A stretch of DNA of 36,191 nt from Sulfuritalea hydrogenivorans sk43H (GCA_945870205.1 CAMBRI010000016.1:1-36191), one strand, 5' to 3'. Positions 1 through 8,949 are shown, counted from the first letter of the stretch. Made by a program: numbers and translations. Notes: generated from the letters alone by a model not told the origin.

Positions 1-435
1 CGCTATCCCCCGCAGGGCATTCGAGGCGTCGGCACCTCTCTGGCGCGCGCCGCACATTGGGGCGGCATCAAGGATTACGCCTTGAAAGCCAACGAGGAAA
101 TCTGTCTGATCGTGCAGATCGAAACCCGCGAAGGTCTGGCGAATCTGGAGGCAATACTGGCCGTGGACGGTGTCGATGGCGCGTTCGTCGGTCCGGCTGA
201 CCTCGCGGCGTCGATGGGCCACCTCGGCGACGCGAGGCACTCCGAGGTGAGGGCCGCCATTGAAGATGCACTTTCACGTATCTCGGCTACGGGCAAGGGA
301 GCCGGCGTGTTCGTAACCGACACCGACCTGGCGGAACGTTACCGCGCCTGCGGCGCCAGCTTCATCGCCGTCGGCGGCGACACCTCGTTGCTGCGCAACG
401 CGGCGGTGAAATTGGTGGCGTCCTTTCACGGCTGA
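1..435 (+). CDS. HpcH/HpaI-family aldolase, 3' part
   Basis: The frame is open from the left edge to TGA at 433-435, so the N-terminal part is missing. The visible 144 residues begin with an [11 protein letters not shown] motif, typical of class II, metal-dependent HpcH/HpaI aldolases (2-keto-3-deoxy-sugar acid or 4-hydroxy-2-oxo acid aldolases). They continue with IVQIETREG, where the Gln/Glu pair is expected to bind metal, and [12 protein letters not shown], the GPxDL motif with a metal-ligand Asp. Such enzymes reversibly cleave 2-keto-4-hydroxy acids to pyruvate plus an aldehyde in the cytosol. The substrate cannot be told from this part. The next genes are a toxin-antitoxin pair and a semialdehyde dehydrogenase, so a degradative pathway is possible but not shown. 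Family is secure, exact function is not. Confidence 0.9.
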   Translation, partial: RYPPQGIRGVGTSLARAAHWGGIKDYALKANEEICLIVQIETREGLANLEAILAVDGVDGAFVGPADLAASMGHLGDARHSEVRAAIEDALSRISATGKGAGVFVTDTDLAERYRACGASFIAVGGDTSLLRNAAVKLVASFHG

Positions 436-527
436 TTGAACTCAGGCAGGCGCCGCTTCGGTTTTTAATGTGAAACAACTCATTCGGAGCGAGGTGTGAC
501 AGTCGAGCGCGGCGAGCCGACTGGTAG

Positions 528-559
528 CCCCGCCCTGGGGCGGGGATAGGGGTGGGGGG
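528..559 (+). repeat. REP-like hairpin plus G-rich tail (copy A)
   Basis: An 8-bp GC-only stem (528-535 with 538-545) is followed by a purine-rich tail of the form ATAGGGGTGGGGGG. The hairpin followed by GGGGTGGGG resembles a widespread intergenic repeat of GC-rich proteobacteria. Two relatives occur in this window at about 25819 and, on the other strand, about 30151. It lies in the 259-nt gap between the aldolase and the antitoxin gene. It could act as a terminator for the aldolase, but it has no T-run. Confidence 0.5.
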
Positions 560-637
560 CCTTCAATTCGCCTGTCGCGTGTTTCATCCCCGGCGGGTGG
601 CCCTTGCTGCCATGAGCGTTAGGGCGTGCTGACTCCC

Positions 638-666
638 TTGCCGTGGATGAGTTGATGCAGTAGCAT
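638..666 (+). promoter_or_regulatory. Candidate promoter of the vapBC-like pair
   Basis: TTGCCG at 638-643 and TAGCAT at 661-666 are separated by 17 nt, each matching four of six consensus bases. The -10 sits inside the perfect inverted repeat at 646-675, which fits repression by the antitoxin complex. This is weak on hexamers alone; the placement is the main support. Confidence 0.4.
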
Positions 667-675
667 CAACTCATC
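646..675. promoter_or_regulatory. Perfect 13-bp inverted repeat, probable VapBC operator
   Basis: GATGAGTTGATGC (646-658) and its exact reverse complement (663-675) are separated by AGTA. The repeat ends 19 nt before the antitoxin ATG. Type II antitoxins with ribbon-helix-helix folds normally repress their own operon by binding such palindromes, so this is read as the operator. A transcribed hairpin in the leader is the alternative. Confidence 0.65.
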
Positions 676-694
676 ACATTTCTGGATTGCCCTT

Positions 695-943
695 ATGCGC
701 ACTACGCTCGATATCGAAGACGATGTGCTTGTTGCCACCAAGGAGCTTGCGCGGCGCGGTGGTACGACCGCCGGGCGGGTCATTTCCGCCCTGGTGCGGC
801 AGGCACTGACGCAGTCCGCCGGATCTGCAGCCGGCAGCGCGAGGGAACCGGCGGCAGTCTATGGCTTCCGCCCGTTTCCGTCGCGCGGTGGCGTGCTAAG
901 TAACGAGCAGGTCGATAAGCTGCGCGACGAAGAAGGCGCCTGA
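695..943 (+). CDS. VapB-like ribbon-helix-helix antitoxin
   Basis: An 82-residue protein beginning MRTTLDIEDDVLVATKELA, the short beta-strand followed by a helix seen in antitoxins of the DUF2191/VapB type, then TAGRVISALVRQAL. The N-terminal half should dimerise and bind DNA. The C-terminal half (AVYGFRPFPSRGG, then an acidic end) should wrap the toxin and block its active site. Its TGA shares one base with the ATG of the PIN-domain toxin gene, so the two are translationally coupled. A perfect inverted repeat lies just upstream, consistent with autoregulation. The family call is strong because of the motif plus the partner gene; binding to this particular operator is inferred. Confidence 0.85.
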   Translation: MRTTLDIEDDVLVATKELARRGGTTAGRVISALVRQALTQSAGSAAGSAREPAAVYGFRPFPSRGGVLSNEQVDKLRDEEGA

Positions 944-1371
944 TGCGGGCCTTGCTCGACGTCAATGTGCTAATCGCCTTGCTCGACAGCGACCATGTGC
1001 ATCATGCGCGGGCCACGTCGTGGTTGAAGCAAAATATCAGGCACGGCTGGGCGTCCTGCCCGCTGACCCAGAATGGTTGCATCCGCATCATGTCGCAGCA
1101 CGGCTACCCGAACGCGTTGCCGGCGGCCGCGGTGGCCGCGCGTCTGGCTGCGGCAACGGCGACAAGTCATCACGTTTTTTGGCCGGATGCGGTCAGCATG
1201 CTCGAGGCCGGACGGATTGCATGGAGTGCCGTGCTCGGCTCCCGCCAGGTGACCGACGTCTATCTGCTGGCGCTGGCCGTGGAACAACTCGGGTGCCTGG
1301 TGACTCTGGATCGCGCGGTACCGCTGAAGGTGGTTTCTGGTTCGAAGGCAAGTCATCTTGTCGTGATCTGA
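943..1371 (+). CDS. VapC-like PIN-domain toxin (ribonuclease)
   Basis: A 142-residue PIN-domain protein. It starts MRALLDVNVLIALLD, giving the first metal-binding Asp at residue 6. A later TDVYLLALAV segment supplies the third conserved acidic position, and LVTLDRAV provides the final conserved Asp. PIN toxins are Mg/Mn-dependent ribonucleases that cut tRNA or rRNA and arrest growth when the antitoxin is degraded. The length is normal for the family and no key residue is obviously lost, so the pair is probably functional. It overlaps the antitoxin by one base. The RNA target cannot be inferred from sequence. Confidence 0.85.
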   Translation: MRALLDVNVLIALLDSDHVHHARATSWLKQNIRHGWASCPLTQNGCIRIMSQHGYPNALPAAAVAARLAAATATSHHVFWPDAVSMLEAGRIAWSAVLGSRQVTDVYLLALAVEQLGCLVTLDRAVPLKVVSGSKASHLVVI

Positions 1372-1447
1372 TCGTCGCCCGGTGCTACCGCAGCGCATCC
1401 CAATGCGGCAAAATCCGTCCCTGCCCTGAAACATTGAGAACCCTCCA

Positions 1448-2890
1448 ATGAAAAATTCCGAACTGCTGCGCGACACATGTCTGATCAACGGTGAATGGAT
1501 AGCGGCCAGTGGCGCCCGCATCGACGTTCGCAACCCGGCAACGGGTGATCTGGTCGGAACGGTGCCCAGCTTCGGCGCAGTCGAAACGCGCCGTGCGATC
1601 GATGCCGCACAGGCGGCATTCCATCCGTGGCGGGCCAAGACAGCGGCGGAGCGGGCGAAGATCCTCAGGCGCTGGTTCGAACTGATGATGGAAAACCAGG
1701 AGGACCTGGCGCGGCTGATGACGCTCGAGCAGGGCAAGCCGCTGGCCGAGGCGCGCGGCGAGATCGCCTACGCCGCTTCCTTCATCGAGTGGTTCGCCGA
1801 GGAGGCACGGCGCGTGTATGGCGAGGTGATTCCGTCTCCGCTGCCGGACCGCCGCCTGATCGTGCTGAAGCAGCCGGTCGGCGTTTGCGCGGCGATCACG
1901 CCGTGGAATTTTCCGGCGGCGATGATTACGCGCAAGGTGGCGCCGGCGCTGGCCGCGGGCTGCACCATGGTGGTCAAGCCCGCCGAGCAGACGCCGCTTT
2001 CCGCCCTGGCGCTGGCCTGGCTCGGCCAGCAGGCCGGCATTCCGCCGGGCGTGCTGAATATCGTGACCGGTGAGCCGGTCGCCATCGGCGGCGAACTGAC
2101 CTCGAATCCGAAGGTGCTGAAGTTGTCCTTCACCGGCTCAACGGAAGTAGGTCGATTGCTGATGGCGCAGTGCGCGCCGACCATCAAGAAAATGTCGCTG
2201 GAGCTCGGCGGCAATGCTCCTTTCATCGTCTTCGACGATGCAGATATCGACGCCGCAGTGGCCGGGGCGATGCTGTCCAAATATCGCAACACGGGGCAGA
2301 CCTGCGTGTGTGCCAATCGTTTTCTGGTGCAGGAGGGCGTGGTCGGCGAGTTTGCACGGAAACTCGCCGTTGCCGTCGCGGGCCTCAAGGTCGGCAGCGG
2401 CTTCGAGGAGGGTGTCACGCAAGGTCCGCTGATCGATGGCGCCGGGTTGGCCAAGGTCGAGGAACTGCTGGCCGATGCCTTGGCGCAGGGTGCGCAGGTG
2501 CTGTGCGGTGGCAAGCGCCACGCCCGTGGCGGCACCTTTTTCGAACCGACAGTGCTGACTGGCGCCACGCCGGCGATGCGCCTGGCGCGCGAGGAGATCT
2601 TTGGCCCGGTGGCGCCGATTTTCAGCTTTCGCGATGAAGCCGAGGCAGTGCGCCTGGCCAATGACACCGAGTTCGGCCTGGCCGCCTATTTCTACAGCCG
2701 CGATATTGCACGCGCCTGGCGCGTCGGCGAGGCGCTGGACTACGGTATGGTCGGCATCAATTCCGGCATGATCTCCAACGAGGTGGCACCCTTCGGCGGC
2801 GTCAAGCAGTCGGGCCTTGGCCGTGAAGGTTCGCGTCACGGGATCGAGGAGTACCTCGAAATCAAGTACCTGGCGATGGCAGGGCTGTAA
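1448..2890 (+). CDS. gabD: NAD(P)-dependent succinate-semialdehyde dehydrogenase
   Basis: A 480-residue aldehyde dehydrogenase of full family length. The cofactor-binding part contains TPWNFPAAMITRK and VVKPAEQTPLSA. The general base is Glu252 in LELGGNAPF, and the catalytic Cys is residue 286 in NTGQTCVCANR, followed two residues later by a second Cys as often found in GabD. The C-terminal motifs NSGMISNEVAPFGG and KQSGLGREGS are also typical of succinate-semialdehyde dehydrogenase. It oxidises succinate semialdehyde to succinate in the cytosol, the last step of GABA or 4-hydroxybutyrate use. No transaminase gene is adjacent. A glutarate-semialdehyde dehydrogenase role (DavD) is the main alternative. 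There is no strong ribosome-binding site before the ATG. Confidence 0.88.
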   Translation: MKNSELLRDTCLINGEWIAASGARIDVRNPATGDLVGTVPSFGAVETRRAIDAAQAAFHPWRAKTAAERAKILRRWFELMMENQEDLARLMTLEQGKPLAEARGEIAYAASFIEWFAEEARRVYGEVIPSPLPDRRLIVLKQPVGVCAAITPWNFPAAMITRKVAPALAAGCTMVVKPAEQTPLSALALAWLGQQAGIPPGVLNIVTGEPVAIGGELTSNPKVLKLSFTGSTEVGRLLMAQCAPTIKKMSLELGGNAPFIVFDDADIDAAVAGAMLSKYRNTGQTCVCANRFLVQEGVVGEFARKLAVAVAGLKVGSGFEEGVTQGPLIDGAGLAKVEELLADALAQGAQVLCGGKRHARGGTFFEPTVLTGATPAMRLAREEIFGPVAPIFSFRDEAEAVRLANDTEFGLAAYFYSRDIARAWRVGEALDYGMVGINSGMISNEVAPFGGVKQSGLGREGSRHGIEEYLEIKYLAMAGL

Positions 2891-2946
2891 GGATCACGTC
2901 ACGGTGAGGGTGCTACCATCGCGTTCCCCCTGACCGGCTACGCATC

Positions 2947-3579
2947 ATGATCCCCATCGAAATCCTGCTCGCCTTTCTCGCCGCCTCGGCGCTCGTCACG
3001 ATCGCCCCCGGTCCCGACAACCTGATGGTGCTGTCGGTGGGCATCAGTCGCGGCCGCTCGGCTGGAATCGGCTTCGGCCTGGGCTGTGCACTGGGCTGTT
3101 TCGTCCATACGCTGTGGGCGACGCTGGGCATAGGTGCCGTGGTGATGGCGTCCGAGGCGACTTTCACCACCCTGAAAATGGCCGGTGCCGCGTATCTGGT
3201 CTATATCGGTATCATGGCCTGGCGCTATGCCGGCAAGCTGGCGCCGATCAAGCTCGACGATGGCAGCGCAGAGCCCATGGGCGCCCATGTCCGGCGCGGC
3301 TTTATCGCCAACGTGATCAATCCCAAGGTGGCCCTGTTCTTCATTGCCTTCCTGCCGCAATTCGTCGATCAGGCGCGTGGCGACGTGTGGCCGCAGATGC
3401 TGCTGCTGGGCGCCTTGTTCGCGGCGCAAACAGTGGTGATTTTCGGCAGCCTGGGCTGGTTCGCTGGCAGCATCGGTGTACGTTTGCAACAGCAGCCGGG
3501 GCTTGCGGTCTGGCTCGATCGCTGCGCGGGGACGATCTTCTTCGCGCTGGCGCTGCATCTGGCCACCGCCGGCCGTTGA
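2947..3579 (+). CDS. LysE/RhtB-family amino-acid exporter
   Basis: A 210-residue hydrophobic protein with about six predicted membrane segments. The N-terminal IAPGPDNLMVLSVGIS contains the PGP signature of the LysE/RhtB superfamily. It is followed by a glycine-rich segment (GIGFGLGCALGC), then NVINPKVALFFIAFLPQF, which is the second family hallmark. Members export amino acids such as homoserine, threonine or lysine across the inner membrane by proton antiport. The substrate is not predictable. It lies 56 nt after the dehydrogenase and may share its transcript. No clear Shine-Dalgarno sequence is visible before the ATG. Confidence 0.9.
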   Translation: MIPIEILLAFLAASALVTIAPGPDNLMVLSVGISRGRSAGIGFGLGCALGCFVHTLWATLGIGAVVMASEATFTTLKMAGAAYLVYIGIMAWRYAGKLAPIKLDDGSAEPMGAHVRRGFIANVINPKVALFFIAFLPQFVDQARGDVWPQMLLLGALFAAQTVVIFGSLGWFAGSIGVRLQQQPGLAVWLDRCAGTIFFALALHLATAGR

Positions 3580-3760
3580 GAGGCCTTGGTCCGGCGTCTT
3601 CCCGTCATTCGAGTCGAGCCGGAATGCTCAAGGCCTGTCGCGCTGCACGACAAGGGAGGATCTCGCAGCGGACGGCTGGGGCTTTCCTTGCCACTGCCTT
3701 CCTGCATCCCCTAAAATCAGGCTTCGGGCGGTCGGACAGGCACGATCGGGGAGACAGATC

Positions 3761-5236
3761 ATGAAAAGACAGGGATGCCGGGCACTGATCCGGCTGCTCA
3801 GCATTGCCACGCTGCTGGCGCCCGGCGCCGCGGTGGCCGGCGAGCAGGCCGAACGCGCCATGGCTGCGGTAAAGGGCCTGATTGCCTCGGGTGAAGTGCG
3901 TCCCGATGCCATCATCAAGGTTGCCTTCAAATCGGGAAACATTGCCGCCTTGCTGGGACCGGACCTCGAACTGCAAAAGGAGTGGGAGCAAAGCAGCGGT
4001 ATCAGGATCTCGGCGCGGGTGATTCCGCAGCAGCCGGCCTTGCTCAACCTGAAGGCGAATCCCGACATCGACCTGACAGTGGCTCGCACCAATGAATTTC
4101 CCGACCTGCTGGATCAGGGACTGGTCGAGGATCTGGCACCGCTGATCAAGCAATTCGGCTTTCAGGTCGACGGCATGCCGCCGCAGGGCTATATCCGGCC
4201 GCGCTTGCAGGGCTACTTTGGCGACAAACTGGTGGCGATCCCCGCCGATGGTGATGTCATCATCATGTATCTGCGTCGCGACCTGATGGAAAGCCCCGAC
4301 GAGCAGGCGGCGTTTCGCAAGGCCTACAAGCGCGAGCTCACGGTGCCCAGAACCTGGCAGGAATACGACCAGCTGGTGAGCTTCTTTCATCGGCCCGGAA
4401 AGGGGCTGTATGGGGTTGCCGAGCAGCGCGAACGGGCCGGCGGCTGGATGTTCTGGCTGCCTCGTTACCTGTCCCAGGCCGCGCCCTACAGCAGGCTGTT
4501 CGACGACAAATTGCGGCCGTTGATCGATTCGCCGGCGGGCATCGCCGCCACCGAGAGTTACGTGCATACCGTGCGTCATTCGCCGCCGGAGATTCTTGCC
4601 GACGGCAGCGACTACAGCTATACCTTGCCGCTGTTCATGCAAGGCAAGGTTTTCGCATCGGTGTTTACGATTGCAGGCGCCAAGCTGCTGAATTCGGTCG
4701 GGTCGACGGTGCGCGGCAAGTTCATCGCGGTTCCGATTCCCGGCAACCGGGTCGGCGAGCGGATCATTCGCCAGAACGTGCCGATCTATGGCAACAACAT
4801 GGTTGTTTCCAGTCGAGGCACGCAGCGCAAGTTGGCCTTTTTGCTCACCATGTGGTTGACCGATCCGGACAACTCGCTGCGCACCGTGGGCGTCAAGGGC
4901 GGATTCACCGATCCGTTTCGCTGGCATCACATCAAGGACAAGCGCATCCGGGAACTTTACACGCCCGAGGCGCTGGCGGTATTCAGCAAGGAATGGGCGG
5001 TTGCGCTGCCGCCCGGGACCGGTCTGCCGGGCGATGGCGAGTATCTCGATGCACTCGACCACAATCTCTGGCTGGCGGCGAGCGGCAAGCAGACCGCTGC
5101 CGAAGCGATGCGGCGCACGGCCCAGGAATGGGAGAAGATCACCCAGCTTCGAGGTCGTGACAAACAACTGCCGTGGCTAAAGATATTCAATGCGGGATTC
5201 GTCGCCAGCGTCTCCGGTGAGCGGCCCGTCAAGTAG
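3761..5236 (+). CDS. Periplasmic solute-binding protein, family 1 (no transporter partner)
   Basis: 491 residues. The ATG at 3761 is chosen because GGGGAG lies 7 nt before it and the protein then opens with a textbook signal peptide: MKRQGCR, a hydrophobic core (LLSIATLLAPGAAVA), then GEQAE. The rest resembles sugar/polyol-type extracellular solute-binding proteins: VAFKSGNIAALLGPDLELQK, a NPDIDLTVARTNEFPDLLDQG segment, LVAIPADGDVIIMYLRRDLM, and LFMQGKVFASVF. There is no permease or ATPase gene nearby. The next gene, 18 nt later, encodes a membrane GGDEF-EAL protein. The natural reading is a periplasmic ligand receptor that controls that enzyme, though direct contact is an inference. Ligand unknown. 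Confidence 0.8.
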   Translation: MKRQGCRALIRLLSIATLLAPGAAVAGEQAERAMAAVKGLIASGEVRPDAIIKVAFKSGNIAALLGPDLELQKEWEQSSGIRISARVIPQQPALLNLKANPDIDLTVARTNEFPDLLDQGLVEDLAPLIKQFGFQVDGMPPQGYIRPRLQGYFGDKLVAIPADGDVIIMYLRRDLMESPDEQAAFRKAYKRELTVPRTWQEYDQLVSFFHRPGKGLYGVAEQRERAGGWMFWLPRYLSQAAPYSRLFDDKLRPLIDSPAGIAATESYVHTVRHSPPEILADGSDYSYTLPLFMQGKVFASVFTIAGAKLLNSVGSTVRGKFIAVPIPGNRVGERIIRQNVPIYGNNMVVSSRGTQRKLAFLLTMWLTDPDNSLRTVGVKGGFTDPFRWHHIKDKRIRELYTPEALAVFSKEWAVALPPGTGLPGDGEYLDALDHNLWLAASGKQTAAEAMRRTAQEWEKITQLRGRDKQLPWLKIFNAGFVASVSGERPVK

Positions 5237-5254
5237 GTCGCCCCGGCACAAGTC

Positions 5255-7831
5255 ATGAAACTTCCTGCACGTTTTGGTCTGCTGCAGCAACTGCTTACCG
5301 GTTTTGCCGTTGGCGGTGCGCTGGTCGCACTCGTGATTTTCGCAGGCGACCAGATGCTCGACCGATCTTCGGAGCGGCTGGTCGCCACGCTCGAACGACA
5401 CGTGCGCCCTCTGGCCCGCATGCACACTCTCCAGTCGCGCTTTGGTGCTTTGCGCAATCTGGAACTCGAACTGGGACATTCGGACGACGTGTTCGCCTTG
5501 CAGACCCAGGTCACGCGCCTGCGCCGCGAAATCACGGCGGTCGACGCCGAGATCAACAAGTTCTCCGTCGGGCTCGGCGCTGAGGCGCCTGTAGAAGCCA
5601 TGCGGCTTGCCGGCCATTGGCGCGACTATCGCTCCCGTTTGGACCAGCAGGCCCGTTTGGCGGGCGAGATGGACCTTGCCGGCGTGCGCCGGATCACCGC
5701 GGCGGGTTCGCACATCCCCTTCCTTTCGATCCAGGCCGTACTGACCGATGTTGCCGCGCAGACGGAAGGCGCCGCGGATGCCGCGTACCTGAAGGCCGTC
5801 GAGGAACAGGGCAGGCAGCGGCGGGAATTCCTTCGACTCGTGATGATTGGCGCACTCGTGATGTTTGCCGGTCTGGCGTACTCGGGCCGTACCATCGTGC
5901 GCCGCATCGGCATCTTGCGCCAACATGCACAGCAACTGGCGGCGGGAGAAGTCAGCGGACAGATTGCGATCGCGCGTCACGACGAAATCGGCGATCTGGC
6001 CGCCGTATTCGAGGCCATGCGACAACAGGTGCTGACGCGTGAGGCAGCCCTGCGCGGCGCGCAGCAGGCGCTGGAGCAGCGTGTCGAGGAGCGCACGATT
6101 GACCTCCATCGCGCCAATCGCCGCCTGGTTCGCTTCTCGCAGGTGGTCGAACAGAATCCCGTTGGCATCCTGGTGGCGCGCATCGGAGGCGGGGTCGAAT
6201 TTGCCAATCCGGCCTATATGCGCATCACGGGTCAGTCGGAAGAGGATGTGATCGGACGTCCTCTGGCCGACGTTCTGCATACCGCCGACCCGCTCGATGC
6301 CGACAACGCCTTGCGGGTGGCGAGCGGCGGCGCCATTTGGGAGGTCGAGCAACCCAGCCGGCGCGGCGCCGATGCCTACTGGGAGCGCTTGCGGCTGGGA
6401 GTCGTGCGCAACGAACAGCGCCAGGCCACCCACTTGCTGTTGTCGCGCGAGGACATCACCCAGCAGCGGCAGCAAATGGAAAAGATTACCTACCAGGCAC
6501 ATTACGACATCCTGACCGGCCTGCCCAACCGGGTGCTCGGCAATGACCGCCTGGTGCAGGCGATCAACCGCTCGCGACGAGACGGCGGCAAGGCAGTGGC
6601 GATGTACATCGACCTCGACAATTTCAAGGAAGTCAACGACACGCTGGGCCATTCCGTCGGCGACATGCTGCTGCGCCTGGTGGCGCAGCGCCTGGTCGAG
6701 TCGATTCGCGGCGAGGATGTCGTGGCGCGGCTGGGAGGTGACGAATTTCTGGTGGTGGCCAGCGGCCTTACCCACGGTGACGAAGCCGCCGCGATTGCCG
6801 AGAAGATCCTTGCTGCCTTTTCCGTGCCCTTCCGGATCGACGAACGCGAACTGGTCACGTCGCCCAGCATCGGCGTTGCGGTCTATCCCGACGACGGTAC
6901 CGAGCCGATGGTATTGATGCGCAACGCCGACCTGGCCATGTACGAAGCCAAGGACTCGGGGCGCAACATGTATCGCTTCTACAACCGCTCGATCCACGAT
7001 CTTTCACTGCAGCGACTCGAAATTGGGCGTTGCCTGCGCGGTGCGCTGGAGCGCCAGGAACTGCATGTGGTCTACCATCCGCTGGTTCAGGCGGATAGCG
7101 GGACGATCATCGGCGCTGAAGCCCTGTTGCGCTGGACCAGTCCGGAACTGGGCGTCGTGGAGCCTGCGACTTTCATCCCTGTGGCGGAACAGAATGGCTT
7201 GATCGTCGATCTGGGACGCTGGGTGCTGCGCGAAGCCTGCGCCACCCTGGCGCGCTGGCGTCTGGATCAGATCGGTTTTGTCATGGCGGTGAATGTTTCG
7301 CCCAGACAATTCCGCACCAGCGGCTTTGTCGCCATGGTCAAGGAATGCCTCGACGAATTCCACGTGCCGCCGCAGCAACTCGAAATTGAGATCACCGAGG
7401 GCCTGCTGCTGCGCAACCAGGGCGAAGTAAAAATCATCCTTGACGAATTACACGCGCTTGGCGTGCGGCTATCCATGGATGACTTCGGTACCGGCTATTC
7501 CTCGCTAAGCTACCTGCGCGAGTTCCCGTTCCATACCGTGAAAATCGATCGCAGTTTCATTCACGATGTCTCGGAAGACCGGAGTGATCGCGCCCTGGTC
7601 ATCGCTGCGGTGCGCATGGCCCAGGCTCTGGGCCTGCAGATCATCGCCGAAGGCGTCGAGACCGACGAGCAGTGGTCATTCCTTGCTGCGCAGGACTGCG
7701 ACATCCTGCAAGGCTTCCGCTTCGGCATGCCGGTGACCGAAAGCAATTTCGGCAAGACCTGGGTCAATGCACGGGTAACCAGGCCAGAAGCGGAAGGACA
7801 GTCGACCAGCGTGCCTTTCATCCCGATCTGA
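5255..7831 (+). CDS. Membrane HAMP-PAS-GGDEF-EAL cyclic-di-GMP enzyme
   Basis: 858 residues. A first membrane segment (about 8-30) and a second (about 193-212, LVMIGALVMFAGLAYSG) enclose a periplasmic domain of about 160 residues. A HAMP linker follows, with HDEIGDLAAVFEAM, then a PAS domain (about 290-405; NPVGILVARIGGGVEFANPA). The diguanylate cyclase motif GGDEF is intact at 494-498, with an RxxD inhibitory site (RGED) five residues before it. The phosphodiesterase motif EAL is at 622-624, with NVSPRQF, EITEG and DDFGTGYSS (742-750) also intact. Both activities are therefore possible, and the net direction cannot be read from sequence. The gene starts 18 nt after a solute-binding protein gene, so its periplasmic domain probably senses that protein. 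Confidence 0.93.
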   Translation: MKLPARFGLLQQLLTGFAVGGALVALVIFAGDQMLDRSSERLVATLERHVRPLARMHTLQSRFGALRNLELELGHSDDVFALQTQVTRLRREITAVDAEINKFSVGLGAEAPVEAMRLAGHWRDYRSRLDQQARLAGEMDLAGVRRITAAGSHIPFLSIQAVLTDVAAQTEGAADAAYLKAVEEQGRQRREFLRLVMIGALVMFAGLAYSGRTIVRRIGILRQHAQQLAAGEVSGQIAIARHDEIGDLAAVFEAMRQQVLTREAALRGAQQALEQRVEERTIDLHRANRRLVRFSQVVEQNPVGILVARIGGGVEFANPAYMRITGQSEEDVIGRPLADVLHTADPLDADNALRVASGGAIWEVEQPSRRGADAYWERLRLGVVRNEQRQATHLLLSREDITQQRQQMEKITYQAHYDILTGLPNRVLGNDRLVQAINRSRRDGGKAVAMYIDLDNFKEVNDTLGHSVGDMLLRLVAQRLVESIRGEDVVARLGGDEFLVVASGLTHGDEAAAIAEKILAAFSVPFRIDERELVTSPSIGVAVYPDDGTEPMVLMRNADLAMYEAKDSGRNMYRFYNRSIHDLSLQRLEIGRCLRGALERQELHVVYHPLVQADSGTIIGAEALLRWTSPELGVVEPATFIPVAEQNGLIVDLGRWVLREACATLARWRLDQIGFVMAVNVSPRQFRTSGFVAMVKECLDEFHVPPQQLEIEITEGLLLRNQGEVKIILDELHALGVRLSMDDFGTGYSSLSYLREFPFHTVKIDRSFIHDVSEDRSDRALVIAAVRMAQALGLQIIAEGVETDEQWSFLAAQDCDILQGFRFGMPVTESNFGKTWVNARVTRPEAEGQSTSVPFIPI

Positions 7832-7921
7832 TTCTTCCTCAGACGCCATCAAACGGGCGTTGTGCTTTATGATTGAAGGATTCGACCAAGCGCCGTACGA
7901 GCGTTGACACGCAGGGAGATA

Positions 7922-8944
7922 ATGATGTTGCCGAAGGCTCTGAGCAAGGCGCTGGCTGCCGCGCTGACGCTGCTTTGCGCGTTTTCCGTTGCTGCACAGA
8001 CCCTGCAGATTTCGGTCAGTGTGCCGGGGCCGGGTGCTGCTTCCTACCTGCCGGTTGCTCTGATTTCGAAAATCGGCGCCGATCGGGCCGAGGGTGCCCA
8101 GGTCAGGGTGCAGTATGTTTCCGGCGGCGGGGTGGCCGCCCAGGAAATGCTGTCGAACAACACCGAGTTCGCCGTGTTCGGGCTGCCCGCCGCAATGACG
8201 TCCCGGCTCAAGGATTCGCGCGTTGTCGCCCTGGCGGCGATCAATGACCTGCCGCTCTATGTGCTGCTGGTGCGCAGCGGCCTGCAGGGAAAAGTCAAAT
8301 CGGTAGCGGACCTCAAGGGCCGCGTGATCGGCGTGCACAGCAATTCGATCACGACCAAGACCAATTCGCACATCGTCATGGAGTTGCTGCTGAGGAATGC
8401 GGGCGTGGCGCCGGACAGCGTCCGTTTCGTCTCGGTGGGCCAGCGCTGGTCTTCCGAGGCGGCGATGCTCGCCGACGGTTCGGCCGATGCCATCATGGGC
8501 GACGAGCCGCATGCCTCGCGCATGGTGGCGGACAATGCCGCCTTCCAGCTTGTGCACCTGGGTGATCCGCAGACGTCTAGCAGCATCCAGGGCGGCGCCT
8601 TTCTGCGTGGTGCCCTAGTCGGCCGGCAGGACCGGATCGACCAGGATCCGAAGAAGGCCGCGGCCATGGTCAGGATAATCCGACGCACCCTTGAATGGAT
8701 GGCCAGCCACACGCCCGAGGAAGTGATCGACATGGCCGGCATAGATGATCCGGTGGAGCGTAAATACATGCTGGCGACCATGCGCAAATATCCGCGACAG
8801 TACAGCAAGGACGGAAAGTTCTCCACGCGCCAGTTGCAGGACACCGAGCTTTTTTTTCGCAAATCTCAGGCCGGCAATAGCGCGGCGCAAACCCTCAAGG
8901 TGGAATCGATGATCATCGACCGCTTTGCCGGGCGCAAGGACTGA
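7922..8944 (+). CDS. NMT1/SsuA-like periplasmic substrate-binding protein
   Basis: 340 residues from ATG 7922; a second ATG follows directly at 7925. AGGGAG at 7913-7918 fits either, and a TTG at 7904 is less likely because it lies upstream of that site. A signal peptide (ALSKALAAALTLLCAFSVAAQ) is followed by a fold typical of NMT1/THI5/SsuA binding proteins: VPGPGAASYLPVALISKIG, GGGVAAQEMLSNNTEFAVFG, VADLKGRVIGVHSNS and DAIMGDEPHASRM. Such proteins bind sulfonates, nitrate, pyrimidine precursors and related small molecules. No ABC permease or ATPase is present. Instead the gene is followed 5 nt later by a second membrane GGDEF-EAL gene, repeating the arrangement just upstream with a different binding-protein family. 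Ligand unknown. Confidence 0.82.
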   Translation: MMLPKALSKALAAALTLLCAFSVAAQTLQISVSVPGPGAASYLPVALISKIGADRAEGAQVRVQYVSGGGVAAQEMLSNNTEFAVFGLPAAMTSRLKDSRVVALAAINDLPLYVLLVRSGLQGKVKSVADLKGRVIGVHSNSITTKTNSHIVMELLLRNAGVAPDSVRFVSVGQRWSSEAAMLADGSADAIMGDEPHASRMVADNAAFQLVHLGDPQTSSSIQGGAFLRGALVGRQDRIDQDPKKAAAMVRIIRRTLEWMASHTPEEVIDMAGIDDPVERKYMLATMRKYPRQYSKDGKFSTRQLQDTELFFRKSQAGNSAAQTLKVESMIIDRFAGRKD

Positions 8945-8949
8945 GGTTC

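Noticed and set aside
3605-5167. Long minus-strand open frame opposite the family 1 binding protein gene
   Set aside because: The plus-strand gene has a signal peptide, ribosome-binding site and family motifs; the antisense product is an Arg/Gln/His-rich shadow.
5177-6997. Long open frame on the minus strand (about 600 codons) opposite the first GGDEF-EAL gene
   Set aside because: High-GC shadow frame: the plus strand encodes intact, recognisable HAMP, PAS, GGDEF and EAL domains, and the minus-strand product resembles nothing.
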